Counted from the stretch's first letter, positions 8,894 to 17,444 are shown. The stretch: DNA of 34,955 nucleotides from a bacterium (GCA_040755795.1 JBFLXS010000007.1:1-34955), one strand, 5' to 3'. Translations and numbers: made by a program. Notes: a model not told the origin generated them from the letters alone.

Positions 8894-9085
8894 ATGAATA
8901 TCAATGATATTAAGGCAAAGGCTAAAGAAGTTGGGGTCAAAGCAGGTAAAATGAATAAAGGTGACCTGATTCGAGCCATCCAATCTACCGAAGGGAATTT
9001 CCCATGTTTTGAAACAGCGACAGATTATTGTGACCAGAATAATTGTGCCTGGATGGAAGATTGCCTATCCAATAAGAACAATTAG
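8894..9085 (+). CDS. Small SAP-domain-like protein with four-cysteine tail
   Basis: 63 residues. The ATG at 8894 is preceded by AGGAGGTG at ideal spacing; an upstream TTG in the same frame is inside the promoter and is rejected. Residues 1-33 (INDIKAKAKEVGVKAGKMNKGDLIRAIQ) look like a SAP/Rho-N type helix-extension-helix that usually binds nucleic acid. The tail holds C38, C46, C51 and C57 (spacing x7, x4, x5), which could bind a metal or Fe-S cluster. Small proteins with this layout are, from memory, found in several anaerobic bacteria and have no assigned function. It has its own promoter and is transcribed toward the ATP-grasp gene. Confidence 0.8.
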   Translation: MNINDIKAKAKEVGVKAGKMNKGDLIRAIQSTEGNFPCFETATDYCDQNNCAWMEDCLSNKNN

Positions 9086-9091
9086 GAAGTA

Positions 9092-9210
9092 TTCAGCCAT
9101 CAGGTAAAAGAAGGTTAATGCGATGGTTAATCTTAAGTGGAAGGAATTAAAGGTTCAACGGTAACTAATCCTTTTTGTTCAACCTTAATCTTCTTCAACT
9201 GATGGCTGAA
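9092..9210. repeat. Long imperfect inverted repeat between SAP and ATP-grasp genes
   Basis: TTCAGCCATCAG (9092-9103) is perfectly complementary to CTGATGGCTGAA (9199-9210). Pairing continues inward imperfectly through GAAG/TTAA words to about 27 bp per arm. It resembles the MITE family only in the TATTCAGCCA-like end and has no clear target duplication. It may be a decayed insertion. Confidence 0.6.
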
Positions 9211-9250
9211 ACTAACACCTGAACCCTGACAAAAGACGAGGAGATATTTC

Positions 9251-10192
9251 ATGCCTTTTACTATTCTTCGCACTGGTGTTGGTTCATCACCATCAATATC
9301 CACCATTAAAACACTTCAAAAATTAGGTGTAAGAGTTATAGGTGTTGATAGTCATCCGTTATCTATTGGTTTTTATTTTGCCAATGTTGGATATTGCATC
9401 CCAAAGGCAGATGCACCTGATTATATTTCTACCTTAATAAAAATTTGTACCAAAGAAAAAGTGAATGCTATCTTACCCGCTGTAGATGAAGAATTAGTAG
9501 TTTTATCGAGGCATAAAGAGGAATTTGAAAAAAAGGGTATTTTGCTTGCGGTGGCAGAAAAGGAAGTAATTGAAATCTGCTTTGATAAATTAAAAACTTA
9601 CAACTTTTTTCTTCAGAATAACATTTCGACCCCTTCTACTTTTGATGCCTTAAAGATTAATTTAAAAGAAATAATCTATCCCAGTATTATCAAACCCCGC
9701 TTTGGTCGCGGAGAGCGCGATGTCTATAAAATTAATAACCAAAGAGAGTTTAAATTTTTTAGGCAGTATGTTAAAAAGCCTTTAGTTCAGGATTATATTG
9801 AAGGACAGGAATATACGATTGATATTCTGGCTGATTTTAATAGTAAGGTTTTATGTCTCGTGCCGCGAAAAAGACTTCAAGTTGAATCAGGTATCTCAAT
9901 TAAAGGAATAACAACTTATAAAAAAGAAATAATTGATAGTTGCCTTGATATTGTCCAAAAATTAGGCATAATTGGACCGGCTAATATTCAATGTTTTATT
10001 GATAAAAACAATACCTTACTTTTTACTGAAATTAATCCAAGATTGGGAGGAGGAGTGGCACTTTCAGTCGCCGCTGGCTCAAATATTCTGGCAAATTTAG
10101 TCAGGTTACTTAAAGGTAAATCAGTAAAATCTTGCCTTGACTTCCAGAAAGATTTATTAATGTTACGATATTGGGAAGAAAAATTTATGTAA
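9251..10192 (+). CDS. ATP-grasp family carboxylate-amine ligase-like protein
   Basis: 313 residues. The N-terminal pre-ATP-grasp Rossmann part (about 1-95) contains NAILPAVDEELVVLSRHKEEF. The ATP-grasp core follows: DKLKTYNFFLQNNISTP, a nucleotide-binding lysine/glycine-loop region PSIIKPRFGRGERDV, the EGQEYTIDIL strand, and the metal-binding end FTEINPRLGGGVALS (Glu and Asn bind Mg). The layout is like the PylC/CarB-type group that joins a carboxylate to an amine through an acyl-phosphate. The substrate is unknown. It starts after GAGGAG at good spacing. The stop TAA is formed by the first bases of a repeat arm (GTAAG) abutting the gene. Confidence 0.8.
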   Translation: MPFTILRTGVGSSPSISTIKTLQKLGVRVIGVDSHPLSIGFYFANVGYCIPKADAPDYISTLIKICTKEKVNAILPAVDEELVVLSRHKEEFEKKGILLAVAEKEVIEICFDKLKTYNFFLQNNISTPSTFDALKINLKEIIYPSIIKPRFGRGERDVYKINNQREFKFFRQYVKKPLVQDYIEGQEYTIDILADFNSKVLCLVPRKRLQVESGISIKGITTYKKEIIDSCLDIVQKLGIIGPANIQCFIDKNNTLLFTEINPRLGGGVALSVAAGSNILANLVRLLKGKSVKSCLDFQKDLLMLRYWEEKFM

Positions 10193-10234
10193 GTATTTAG
10201 CCACAGATGAACACGGATAAAACACGGATTTTTT
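10189..10234. repeat. Solo MITE-like left arm, split by MITE copy 2
   Basis: It begins GTAAGTATTTAGCCACAG and continues with ACACGG words, matching the arms of the element at 10778-10984. No matching right end is close by. It could pair with the right end at 10984, making a 796-bp composite. MITE copy 2 is inserted into its inner edge at GATTTTTT. Confidence 0.6.
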
Positions 10235-10470
10235 GTAAGCGTTCAGCCACAGAGGCACAGAGTTCACAGAGAATTAAGTAAATTAACCACAAATGGATAC
10301 GAATTAACCTCTGACATCCCATAAATGTAGTGCGAACCTTTAAGTTCGCCTTTTGGCTTGCCAGAAGCGAAGATAACGCACTACAAATCTTTTTGTATTT
10401 GTGTTCATTCGTGATTATATATTCCCTCTGTGTTCTCTGTGACTCTGTGGCTATATCCCTGAACGGTTAC
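10235..10470. mobile_element. MITE copy 2, 8-bp TSD GATTTTTT
   Basis: 236 bp. Left end GTAAGCGTTCAGCC; right end read inward GTAACCGTTCAGGG. Perfect 8-bp duplications GATTTTTT lie at 10227-10234 and 10471-10478. Subterminal complementary words are CACAGAG / CTCTGTG. It contains another palindromic insertion with ends TGTAGTGCG (10326-10334) and CGCACTACA (10377-10385). No coding capacity. Confidence 0.9.
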
Positions 10471-10524
10471 GATTTTTTCGACCGGTGAAATAGGTTTTAA
10501 AGAAAAAGCAAAAAACCTCCGATT

Positions 10525-10614
10525 TTTAACACTGAAAGTGTTAAATTTCAAATAACCGTAGATGCAATCTACGGAAAGAAACTCTTGCTTGGTAATCGAC
10601 CCTGAAAGGGTCGA
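10525..10614. repeat. Array of three tight hairpins with 3-nt loops (REP-like)
   Basis: Three perfect stems follow one another. TTTAACACT-GAA-AGTGTTAAA is at 10525-10545, CCGTAGAT-GCA-ATCTACGG at 10556-10574, and TCGACCCT-GAA-AGGGTCGA at 10596-10614. A decayed fourth lies near 10636-10660. Stems of 8-9 bp with GAA or GCA loops resemble REP-type elements mobilised by RAYT transposases; no such transposase is in the window. Confidence 0.7.
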
Positions 10615-10777
10615 ATTTTATCCATCGTTTGAAATTCAACCCTTTCAGGTTTGATAAAAAAGATAGACTTATTTCACATATCGGATTTTTTTAATAGACT
10701 GCAACAAAATTACTTTTCAAGTTGGTAGTCTCCAAAATGAACGCACATATCAGGCTGATAAGAATTAAAATAATATG

Positions 10778-10984
10778 GTAACTATTCAGCCACAGATGGA
10801 CACGGATGAAACACGGAAAATCCCACTACAGCGTATTTGCCTGCAATTAGGGTTGTAGGGACAACCCCCTTGTGGTTGTCCGCCTCCGGAACGGACAGGG
10901 ACAAACCCTGTCCTTACACTTCCGTCTTCTGTCCTCTTTTATTTATCCGTGCTAATCCGTGTTAATCTGTGGCTAAATAGTTAC
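10778..10984. mobile_element. MITE-like element (GTAACTATTCAGCCACAG ends)
   Basis: 207 bp. Left arm GTAACTATTCAGCCACAG and right arm read inward GTAACTATTTAGCCACAG, both followed by ACACGG words. The flanking octamers do not match, so it is old or chimeric. The right terminus supplies the TAA stop of the glycoside hydrolase gene. It carries an internal hairpin GGACAGGG-ACAAA-CCCTGTCC (10893-10913). Confidence 0.7.
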
Positions 10985-12282
10985 TCGTGTCTTACTTTAT
11001 CCATCTTCCCTTTTTTCGTTTTCCCACTTTCAGAAATAGTGGATGATTGGTGGGATATTTCACATTTATCCTGGGAGGTTAAAGTTGGCTGAAGGGTAAA
11101 GGTATTTGGAAGAGAGTAAGATAATGGTAAATTAACAGGTAAAGGTGAGGATTCCACAAATAGTTTTGGTAAGATCTGGTTTTTGACAAATCTGATGTTA
11201 TCCTCTGTCAATAAGGCATTTTGGGTATATTTACATCCTGGATTCCAGAGTAGCCATTCATCTACTCCGTGAGCATAGACCGCATTGATTTGGTCTCTGA
11301 CTTCTTTTGCCCCATAGGTGTATTCAAGTGAAAAATCCTGGAGCCAGGGTCGAATTTTACAGTTTGTCTCTTTAATCTGTTGATTTGCATCTTTTATACT
11401 TAAGAAAATAGTTTTATAAGGTTGCGAATCAGGGTTAGATATGCCATAAGAGCCTTTGGCATAGTGAGAAGGATAGACCATTGGTGAGATAAAATCTACA
11501 TATTCAGCTATCTGCTTAAATTTCTGACCTATGCCAATCCCATTTTTGCAAAGCGTAGTTAAACCAAAAACATCTATGGATAAAAATGCAGCTGCGCCGA
11601 GTGTTTGTTTAGCAAATTTGATAAATTCAATAATGGTATCTGCCTGTTTTTGCGTAGAATGTTCCTCGCCATACCAACAATTACTTATCAAGCCATCTGA
11701 CGGGAATCTGACATAATCGAACTGAATTTCATCAAAACCTCTTTTAACTGCATCCAGAGCAATATCAAGATTATATTTCCAGACCTCTTTTAGATAAGGA
11801 TTGACCCAACTTTGACCTTTATCGTCGCGCCAAACCTTACCTGATTTATCCATAACCGCTAAATATGGTTTTTTGGTTGCCAGATAATTATCTTTGAATA
11901 CAGTAATTCTGGCAATTTTGTAGAGGCCGTATTCATCACATAAAGCGATAATTTCATCAATATTTTTAATTCGTCTCTTAACAGCCTTAATTTCTTTTGC
12001 CAATGGCACATCTACATCGTAGGCAATAATTCCATCTACTTCTTTAATGTCAATTACTACGGTATTAAGTTCAGTTTCATTGATTAAATTGAGGGTTTTT
12101 TGAAAGAGGTTTTTATTCCCTGCAACCCAACTGGTAATATGGATTCCTTTGACTTTAAATGGTGACGAGATTGCAGTAGGTGAGCCTGGCGAGGTAAATT
12201 GTGCCTCACTGTTTATAGGGCAGAAAGAATATATAATGCCAATAAGGAATAAGATTAGTTTATTCTTCTTGTTTAAATTCAT
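10981..12282 (-). CDS. Secreted putative glycoside hydrolase (DUF4015 family)
   Basis: 433 residues from the ATG at 12282; the frame is open to 12318, but those 12 codons precede the signal peptide. The N-terminus KKNKLILFLIGIIYSFCPINSEAQ is a signal sequence. The body matches the DUF4015 TIM-barrel: VKGIHITSWVAGN at the start, NTVVIDIKEVDG, IARITVFKDNYLA, WVNPYLKEVWKYNLDIALDAVKRGFDEIQFDYVRFPSDG, SIDVFGLTT, DFISPMVYPSHYA. Acidic residues in FDYVRFPSDG and near ISPMVYP are typical of the catalytic region. Its substrate is unknown; a peptidoglycan or surface-glycan role is inferred from its place at the end of the dcw cluster. The C-terminal tail is Pro/Ser-rich. It overlaps the pilT end by 23 nt. 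Confidence 0.85.
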   Translation of the reverse strand: MNLNKKNKLILFLIGIIYSFCPINSEAQFTSPGSPTAISSPFKVKGIHITSWVAGNKNLFQKTLNLINETELNTVVIDIKEVDGIIAYDVDVPLAKEIKAVKRRIKNIDEIIALCDEYGLYKIARITVFKDNYLATKKPYLAVMDKSGKVWRDDKGQSWVNPYLKEVWKYNLDIALDAVKRGFDEIQFDYVRFPSDGLISNCWYGEEHSTQKQADTIIEFIKFAKQTLGAAAFLSIDVFGLTTLCKNGIGIGQKFKQIAEYVDFISPMVYPSHYAKGSYGISNPDSQPYKTIFLSIKDANQQIKETNCKIRPWLQDFSLEYTYGAKEVRDQINAVYAHGVDEWLLWNPGCKYTQNALLTEDNIRFVKNQILPKLFVESSPLPVNLPLSYSLPNTFTLQPTLTSQDKCEISHQSSTISESGKTKKGKMDKVRHE

Positions 12283-13381
12283 AGACTTCAGTTCCACCAG
12301 CATAAATTCCACGAACATTCAATCTAAACTCTTCAGGATTACTGGAGGCATCGAGTGCATCTTCAAAGGTAACTAAACCATTTTGATAAAGGTAGACTAA
12401 TGATTGGTTAAATGATTGCATCCCATAAAATTTTCCGCCAGTAATAGCTGATGAAATTTGAGGCGTTTTTCCTTCTTCGATTAATTTTCGCACTAACGGT
12501 GTCACGGTCAAAATTTCCACAGCCGGCACCCGACCATGACCATCCGCTCGGGGTAATAATCGTAGAGAAACTATGCCTTTCAAGACAAGTGAGAGCTGCA
12601 TCCGCACCTGGTTATGTTGATAAGGTGGGAAGAAATTAATTATTCGTTCTACTGTTTGCGGGGCATCAATTGTGTGCATTGTCGTTAACACTAAATGTCC
12701 GGTTTCTGCGGCAGACAAGCACGCTGAGAGACTTTCTATATCACGCATTTCACCTATCAGTATCACATCTGGATTTTGACGAACAATGTGTTTTAGTGCC
12801 TCGGCAAAGGAAAGGGTATCCATTTCTACTTCTCGTTGTTCAATAACCGATTCCCGATCTCGATGTAGAAATTCAATTGGGTCTTCCACCGTAACGACAT
12901 GAGCCCGCCGAGTAGAATTTATGTGGTCAAGCATTGCGGCTAAAGTTGTAGATTTACCTGAACCCGTCGCCCCGGTAACGACAATTAGTCCCCTTGGGAT
13001 ACTGGCTAAATCCCGAATTACCTCAGGCAAATATAACTCTTCAAAACCCGGTATCTCAAAAGGAATCATTCTAAAAACAAGTGCTGTGGTATTTCTTTGA
13101 CAAAACATATTACATCTAAATCTACCAATCCCGGAGGCACTATAGGCTAAATCCAATTCATAACTTTCTTCAAATTTCCGTTTTTGGTCATCATTCATAA
13201 TCGAATAGGCTAATTCCGAGGTTTCTGCTGGTGAAAGTCTGGGAAATACATCCACTTTATTATCTTGCATCATATAGGTTAATTTACCATCTATCCGCAG
13301 GACCGGTGGACTACCTACTTTAAGATACATATCTGAGGCTTTTTCATTTACCATTTTTCGTAAATATTCATTAACATGCAT
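12260..13381 (-). CDS. pilT: Type IV pilus retraction ATPase PilT
   Basis: 373 residues, normal for PilT. The N-terminal PAS-like half holds the ASDMYLKVGSPPVLRIDGKL signature. Walker A GATGSGKST lies at 137-145. The Asp box (THE/VEDPIEFLH region), Walker B PDVILIGEMRD and His box HLVLTTMHTIDA are all present. A C-terminal KGIVSLRLLPRADGHGRVPAVEIL and LVRKLIEEGK stretch corresponds to the PilT tail motif. It forms a hexamer at the inner membrane that depolymerises pilin. No other pilus gene is in the window; the gene sits between ftsZ and the glycoside hydrolase. It starts at an ATG after CAGAAGAAG, immediately next to a heptad palindrome. Confidence 0.93.
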   Translation of the reverse strand: MHVNEYLRKMVNEKASDMYLKVGSPPVLRIDGKLTYMMQDNKVDVFPRLSPAETSELAYSIMNDDQKRKFEESYELDLAYSASGIGRFRCNMFCQRNTTALVFRMIPFEIPGFEELYLPEVIRDLASIPRGLIVVTGATGSGKSTTLAAMLDHINSTRRAHVVTVEDPIEFLHRDRESVIEQREVEMDTLSFAEALKHIVRQNPDVILIGEMRDIESLSACLSAAETGHLVLTTMHTIDAPQTVERIINFFPPYQHNQVRMQLSLVLKGIVSLRLLPRADGHGRVPAVEILTVTPLVRKLIEEGKTPQISSAITGGKFYGMQSFNQSLVYLYQNGLVTFEDALDASSNPEEFRLNVRGIYAGGTEVYEFKQEE

Positions 13382-13388
13382 CTTCTTC

Positions 13389-13466
13389 TGAAAATAGTAG
13401 TCAGTAGTTAGTAGTCAGTAGTCAGTAATTACTGTCCACTGGTTACTGGTCACTAATCACTATTTT
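13389..13466. repeat. Heptad palindrome, AGTAGTC type
   Basis: Left arm: AGTAGTC, AGTAGTT, AGTAGTC, AGTAGTC, AGTAATT (13396-13430), each 7 nt. Right arm: ACTGTCC, ACTGGTT, ACTGGTC, ACTAATC, ACTATTT. Ends are GAAAATAG and CTATTTTT. A second short copy starts with GAAAATAG at 13479. It lies directly upstream of the pilT ribosome binding site. Confidence 0.8.
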
Positions 13467-13568
13467 TATCTCCTTTCGAAAATAGTAGTTAGTAGTCAGA
13501 TTAAGAAATATTCTGTCTACTATACTTTAGAGAGGCATATTTTGTGATTTCCTGTTACTATCAACTCA

Positions 13569-13663
13569 GGTTATCGGTTATCAGTTATCGGTTATCAGGT
13601 TATCGGTAAAGAGCAAGCAGTAGCCTGCTATCTCAAATTACCGATTACCTGATTACCGATTAC
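13569..13663. repeat. Heptad palindrome, GGTTATC type
   Basis: The left arm has GGTTATC, GGTTATC, AGTTATC, GGTTATC and one 8-nt unit; the right arm has ATTACCG/ATTACCTG units. Together with the repeat at 13389-13466 it fills most of the 328-nt gap between ftsZ and pilT, in which I see no gene and no clear promoter. Confidence 0.75.
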
Positions 13664-13709
13664 TTTAAATAATCACAATTTATACCCCACTGAAGTATAT
13701 CTACTTAAT

Positions 13710-14861
13710 TTAATCTGCCTGTCTTCTTAAGAAAGTAGGGATTTCGAAGAGGTCGCTATTATAAACATTAATTCTTTCCTGGATTGCTTCCTGTTGTTTT
13801 TCATATTCGGCTTTTTTAAATGTTTTTTCTCCTTTGAAACTTTCCATATCTATTGTTTTCGCCTGTGATTGTGGCACTCGTTCTATTTTTGGAATTGTTT
13901 TCCCAAATCCAGTGGCAATGACTGTAATTTTTATTTCACCCTGAATCGCTTCAGAAGTAACCGCACCAAAGATAATATTTGCATTTCTATCTGCCTTTTC
14001 TGTAATAAAAGTAGCGGCTTCATCTATTTCGGATAAAAGCATATCTGTTCCACCAGTAATATTTATCAATATTCCTTGAGCACCCTCAATAGATGCTTCT
14101 TCTAACAAGGGGGATGAAACGGCGTGTTGAGCGGCATGTAGGGCTCGATTTTCACCGGTGCCGACTCCAATGCCCATCAGTGCATTTCCTTTAGAAGACA
14201 TAATTGTCCGCACATCGGCAAAATCAAGATTAATTATTCCCGGGATAGTAATTAAATCTGATATTCCTTGAATAGCCTGTCTTAAGACATTATCTGCGAC
14301 TTTAAAGGCATCCAGGATAGTTGTATTTTTTTCAACAACACCTAATAATTTCTGATTGGGAATGGTAATAAGTGTATCAACCTTATCAACGAGTTCTGCT
14401 AAACCTAATTCACCCTGCTGGATGCGTTTTTGTCCCTCAAATAAAAATGGTTTAGTTACAACGGCAACAGTAAGAGCACCTGATTCCCGTGCAATTTCCG
14501 CAATAATTGGTGCGGCTCCTGTGCCTGTTCCACCACCCATACCCGCGGTGATAAATATCATATCTGACCCGGCTAATGCTTCCTGGAGTGTTTCTCTATC
14601 TTCTTGTGCGGCTCGCTGTCCTATTTCTGGATTAGACCCAGCACCTAACCCTTTGGTCAATTTACCACCAATCTGTATTTTGTATGGGACAATTGATGTT
14701 TTTAGCGCCTGGGCATCCGTATTAGTCACTATAAATTCAATACAACTATTGCTCATTCGATTAGCAAACATACCATTAACCGCATTACTTCCCCCTCCGC
14801 CGACACCAATTACTTTAATCTTCGTTGGTGATGTTACATCATTTTCAAATTCAAAACCCAT
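13710..14861 (-). CDS. ftsZ: Cell division GTPase FtsZ
   Basis: 383 residues. The tubulin signature GGGTGTG is at 109-115. The N-terminal [11 protein letters not shown], the NTD motif (TNTDAQAL), and the T7 synergy loop [11 protein letters not shown] with its catalytic aspartate are all present. The conserved C-terminal peptide [13 protein letters not shown], which binds FtsA and ZipA-like partners, is intact after a short linker. It polymerises at midcell to form the Z ring. It is the last classical dcw gene here, downstream of ftsA. Start ATG with an AAGGGGG ribosome binding site. Confidence 0.97.
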   Translation of the reverse strand: MGFEFENDVTSPTKIKVIGVGGGGSNAVNGMFANRMSNSCIEFIVTNTDAQALKTSIVPYKIQIGGKLTKGLGAGSNPEIGQRAAQEDRETLQEALAGSDMIFITAGMGGGTGTGAAPIIAEIARESGALTVAVVTKPFLFEGQKRIQQGELGLAELVDKVDTLITIPNQKLLGVVEKNTTILDAFKVADNVLRQAIQGISDLITIPGIINLDFADVRTIMSSKGNALMGIGVGTGENRALHAAQHAVSSPLLEEASIEGAQGILINITGGTDMLLSEIDEAATFITEKADRNANIIFGAVTSEAIQGEIKITVIATGFGKTIPKIERVPQSQAKTIDMESFKGEKTFKKAEYEKQQEAIQERINVYNSDLFEIPTFLRRQAD

Positions 14862-14882
14862 GAATTTTTACCCCCTTGTGTT

Positions 14883-14960
14883 TGGTAACTGGTAATTAGT
14901 TACCAATTACCAGTTACCAGTTAACCGATTAGTTAGTTTATAATTTCGTGAAGCCCTATT
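14883..14960. repeat. Heptad palindrome GGTAACT with conserved tail (copy A)
   Basis: Units GGTAACT, GGTAATT, AGTTACC, AATTACC, AGTTACC form a hairpin. It is followed by a conserved tail (AACCGATTA, then AATTTCGTGAAGCCCTATT). It lies between ftsA and ftsZ, a few bases from the ftsZ ribosome binding site. A second inverted repeat (TTTTGGATTTTAGATT type, about 14964-15011) adjoins it and supplies the TAG stop of ftsA. Confidence 0.8.
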
Positions 14961-15005
14961 AATTTTGGATTTTAGATTGGGAAAAGATTTCCATCAATCC
15001 AAAAT

Positions 15006-16235
15006 CTAAAAGAATTCTCCAACCCATTCTTTCATTCGATTCAGAACTCTTTGAAAGGCATTTCTTCCACCCAATTTAGTTTTCTTGCCTTCTAATTTAT
15101 GCATCATACCATAAGTTACCAGTCCGACACCCGTTGAGTATAGTGGTGAATTAACCACATCGACTAAACCACTTACTCCCCGTGGGTAACCAATTCTAAC
15201 GGGTAAATCAAATACCCGTTCGGCTAATGCGGCTGTGCCTTCTAACATCGAAGCGCCACCTGTTAAAACAACCCCTGAAGTAACTAAATTTTCATAGCCA
15301 GTCATTCTTATTTCTTGATTTATCAAGCTGAAGATTTCTTCCATTCGTGGTTCAATAATCTCAGCTAATACCTGTCGCGGCAAAGTTCTTTCTTTGTATT
15401 CTCCTACTGATGGAATACCAATCGTCTCACCATTTTTAATTAAAGAACCCATACAACAGCCATAATTTATTTTAATCTTCTCTGCCTCAACAATTGGTGT
15501 TCGTAATCCAACAGATATATCTTTCGTCACATTATCTCCACCAATAGATAAAACCCCTGTGTGCCAGATACTTCCATCAATGAAAATAACAATATCGGTC
15601 GTTCCACCACCAATATCTACCAGAACAATACCTAAATCTTTTTCATCTTCAGTTAAAACTGCATAGGCATCAGCTAAAGGTTCAAGGACAATATCATCCA
15701 CCTCAAAGCCGGCTCGATTAACACATTTGATAATATTTTGAGCCGAGGTGACGGCGCCGGTAACAATATGAATTTCTACTTCTAATCGAACTCCAGACAT
15801 TCCAACGGGTTCTTTTATTCCATCCTGACCGTCGATAATAAATTGTTGTGGTAAAACATGAATTACTTCGCGGTCAAGTGGGATAGATACGGCTTTGGCG
15901 GCATCTATGACGCGTTCGACATCTGCCTGAGTTACCTCGCGACCCCTTGAAATAGCAATGACACCATGACTATTCATCCCTTTTATATGCCCACCGGCAA
16001 TACCAGCAAATACCGATGATACCTCTACACCGGCCATAAGTTCGGCTTCACTGACCGCATTCTCAATAGATTTAACCGTAGAATCAATATTTACAACTAC
16101 CCCTTTTCGTAATCCATGAGAAGGACTGGTGCCCACTCCGATTACTTCCACCCTATCTTCATCAATCTCTCCTATAACGGCACAAACCTTTGTTGTCCCT
16201 ATATCCAATCCAACGATTATATCTTCTTTTGCCAT
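15006..16235 (-). CDS. ftsA: Cell division protein FtsA
   Basis: 409 residues, usual length. It belongs to the actin/Hsp70 superfamily: phosphate-1 loop IIVGLDIGTTKVCAVIGE at the N-terminus, phosphate-2 VLVDIGGGTTDIVIF, adenosine motif VVLTGGASMLEG. The SHS2 (1C) domain is between about 85 and 165. The C-terminal KEWVGEFF resembles the amphipathic membrane-targeting helix. It anchors FtsZ filaments to the membrane and recruits later divisome proteins. Start ATG after AAGGAGAT. The last codons and stop lie in an intergenic repeat arm, so the exact tail may be altered. Confidence 0.96.
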   Translation of the reverse strand: MAKEDIIVGLDIGTTKVCAVIGEIDEDRVEVIGVGTSPSHGLRKGVVVNIDSTVKSIENAVSEAELMAGVEVSSVFAGIAGGHIKGMNSHGVIAISRGREVTQADVERVIDAAKAVSIPLDREVIHVLPQQFIIDGQDGIKEPVGMSGVRLEVEIHIVTGAVTSAQNIIKCVNRAGFEVDDIVLEPLADAYAVLTEDEKDLGIVLVDIGGGTTDIVIFIDGSIWHTGVLSIGGDNVTKDISVGLRTPIVEAEKIKINYGCCMGSLIKNGETIGIPSVGEYKERTLPRQVLAEIIEPRMEEIFSLINQEIRMTGYENLVTSGVVLTGGASMLEGTAALAERVFDLPVRIGYPRGVSGLVDVVNSPLYSTGVGLVTYGMMHKLEGKKTKLGGRNAFQRVLNRMKEWVGEFF

Positions 16236-16254
16236 TTAATATCTCCTTATTTTT

Positions 16255-16330
16255 GGTAATTGGTAACTGGTGAATGGTAATTAGTTAGCAAGTACCCGCT
16301 ACTTACTTTTAATTTCGTAAAATCCTATTT
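16255..16330. repeat. Heptad palindrome GGTAATT with tail (copy B)
   Basis: Units GGTAATT, GGTAACT, GGTGAAT, GGTAATT, AGTTAGC, then a diverged arm and the tail AATTTCGTAAAATCCTATT. It is the most diverged copy of the family. It lies directly upstream of the ftsA ribosome binding site. Confidence 0.7.
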
Positions 16331-16430
16331 ATTCTGGCAGTCCAAATACCTTTACTTGCTGATTATTTCTATCTACTACATAGATATTGCCCTTATTGTC
16401 GCAGAGAATACCTGCTGGTTTATTCAACCT
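16329..16430 (-). pseudogene. Relic of an NHL-repeat (beta-propeller) protein
   Basis: Between ftsQ and ftsA, a minus-strand frame reads LNKPAGILCDNKGNIYVVDR followed by NNQQVKVFGLPE and a stop at 16329-16331. This is one NHL repeat (P.GI..D..GNIYVVDR.N..V.VF). A stop lies two codons upstream, so it is an isolated fragment of about 34 codons with no start. It is probably debris from a larger NHL gene rather than a working peptide. Confidence 0.6.
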
Positions 16431-16474
16431 ATTTTATTGTATCATAAAACTACCCATTTTGTCAATTTTTTTTA

Positions 16475-17326
16475 TTAGATTTTTTCTCTATCTTTAACAA
16501 TAATATTATCAAATCTTAAATCAATATATTCTGGATATTCTGATTTTTCCCGGTAGTAGTCCAAAATTATTTTTAATTCCTTTAATCTTTCAACTAATCT
16601 TTTTGGTTCTAATTGATGTCCCAGATGTATTTTTGTCTCGTCAAATTTTGTAATGAGTAATATATCATATTGATGGGCAATATCAATGCACAAAAGATCA
16701 GGTAGTAATTCAATTTCGTGTTCTTTTATTTGTGAAATAACTAATAAGGCATCAGTTAATTCTTTATTCGTAAGCGGTATGCCTGTTTTTAAAGTTCTAA
16801 TGCCTGTGATAACAGGTAATTCTTGTTCATTTTCCATTTTAAAAGCAATAAGGTTTTTGTCAATTCCAAATACCCGCGAATCAATTAATATCTTTGCTAC
16901 TGGCTTTCGTGGTTTAACTTTAATCACTATGTCTTTTGGAAATTTTCGCTGAATAACGATATATTCTATCTTAGGATTTTTTAATAATGTATTTTTTAAA
17001 TCTGTAAATTTTATCTTAAATATACTTGGCTCGACACTCGAATAATTCTTTAGGCAAAACTCTTTAAATGTCTTCAAAATCTCTTCTTCTTCGATTATCC
17101 CCTTATTTTCTAAAATAATAATTGGTTTTTTAACTTGAAATTTATGAGAACTCATCAGGAAAAATGGTAATTGGATAATTTGCCAGAGAATAACTATGAC
17201 TAAAATTAAGATAGATAACTTGATAAATCTTTTAAGGTATGTTTTAATGAGTCTCTTTCGTCCCTTTTTGCTTCGCCATTTATCTTTTCTGCCACTTAGT
17301 TGTTGGGCTAAACCTTTGTGTTTCAT
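16475..17326 (-). CDS. ftsQ: Cell division protein FtsQ (POTRA domain)
   Basis: 283 residues. A very basic cytoplasmic N-terminus (1-30) is followed by one membrane helix (about 33-56, FIKLSILILVIVILWQIIQLPFFLM), then a periplasmic POTRA-like domain and the FtsQ domain with PKIEYIVIQRKFPKDIVIKVKPRKPVAKI, the standard 'P.v....v.r.fP.ti.i.v.Er.PvA' pattern with Lys in place of the usual Glu. Near the end, YIDLRFDNIIVK matches the FtsQ/DivIB ending. It links FtsL/FtsB to the rest of the divisome. Strong ribosome binding site GGAGGAATGGAG. Position between ddl and ftsA is classical. Confidence 0.9.
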   Translation of the reverse strand: MKHKGLAQQLSGRKDKWRSKKGRKRLIKTYLKRFIKLSILILVIVILWQIIQLPFFLMSSHKFQVKKPIIILENKGIIEEEEILKTFKEFCLKNYSSVEPSIFKIKFTDLKNTLLKNPKIEYIVIQRKFPKDIVIKVKPRKPVAKILIDSRVFGIDKNLIAFKMENEQELPVITGIRTLKTGIPLTNKELTDALLVISQIKEHEIELLPDLLCIDIAHQYDILLITKFDETKIHLGHQLEPKRLVERLKELKIILDYYREKSEYPEYIDLRFDNIIVKDREKI

Positions 17327-17356
17327 TTCTCCATTCCTCCATTCCTCCTTCCTTTT

Positions 17357-17444
17357 GGTAAATGGTAACTGGTGAATGGTAATTAGTTACCAATTACCAA
17401 TTACCAATTAACCGATTATTTACTTTTAATTTCGTGAAGCCCTA
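17357..17444. repeat. Heptad palindrome GGTAAAT with tail (copy C), coding the ddl end
   Basis: Units GGTAAAT, GGTAACT, GGTGAAT, GGTAATT, AGTTACC, AATTACC, AATTACC, then AACCGATTA and the tail AATTTCGTGAAGCCCTA. The tail part, read on the minus strand, encodes the last nine residues and the stop of ddl. Confidence 0.8.
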
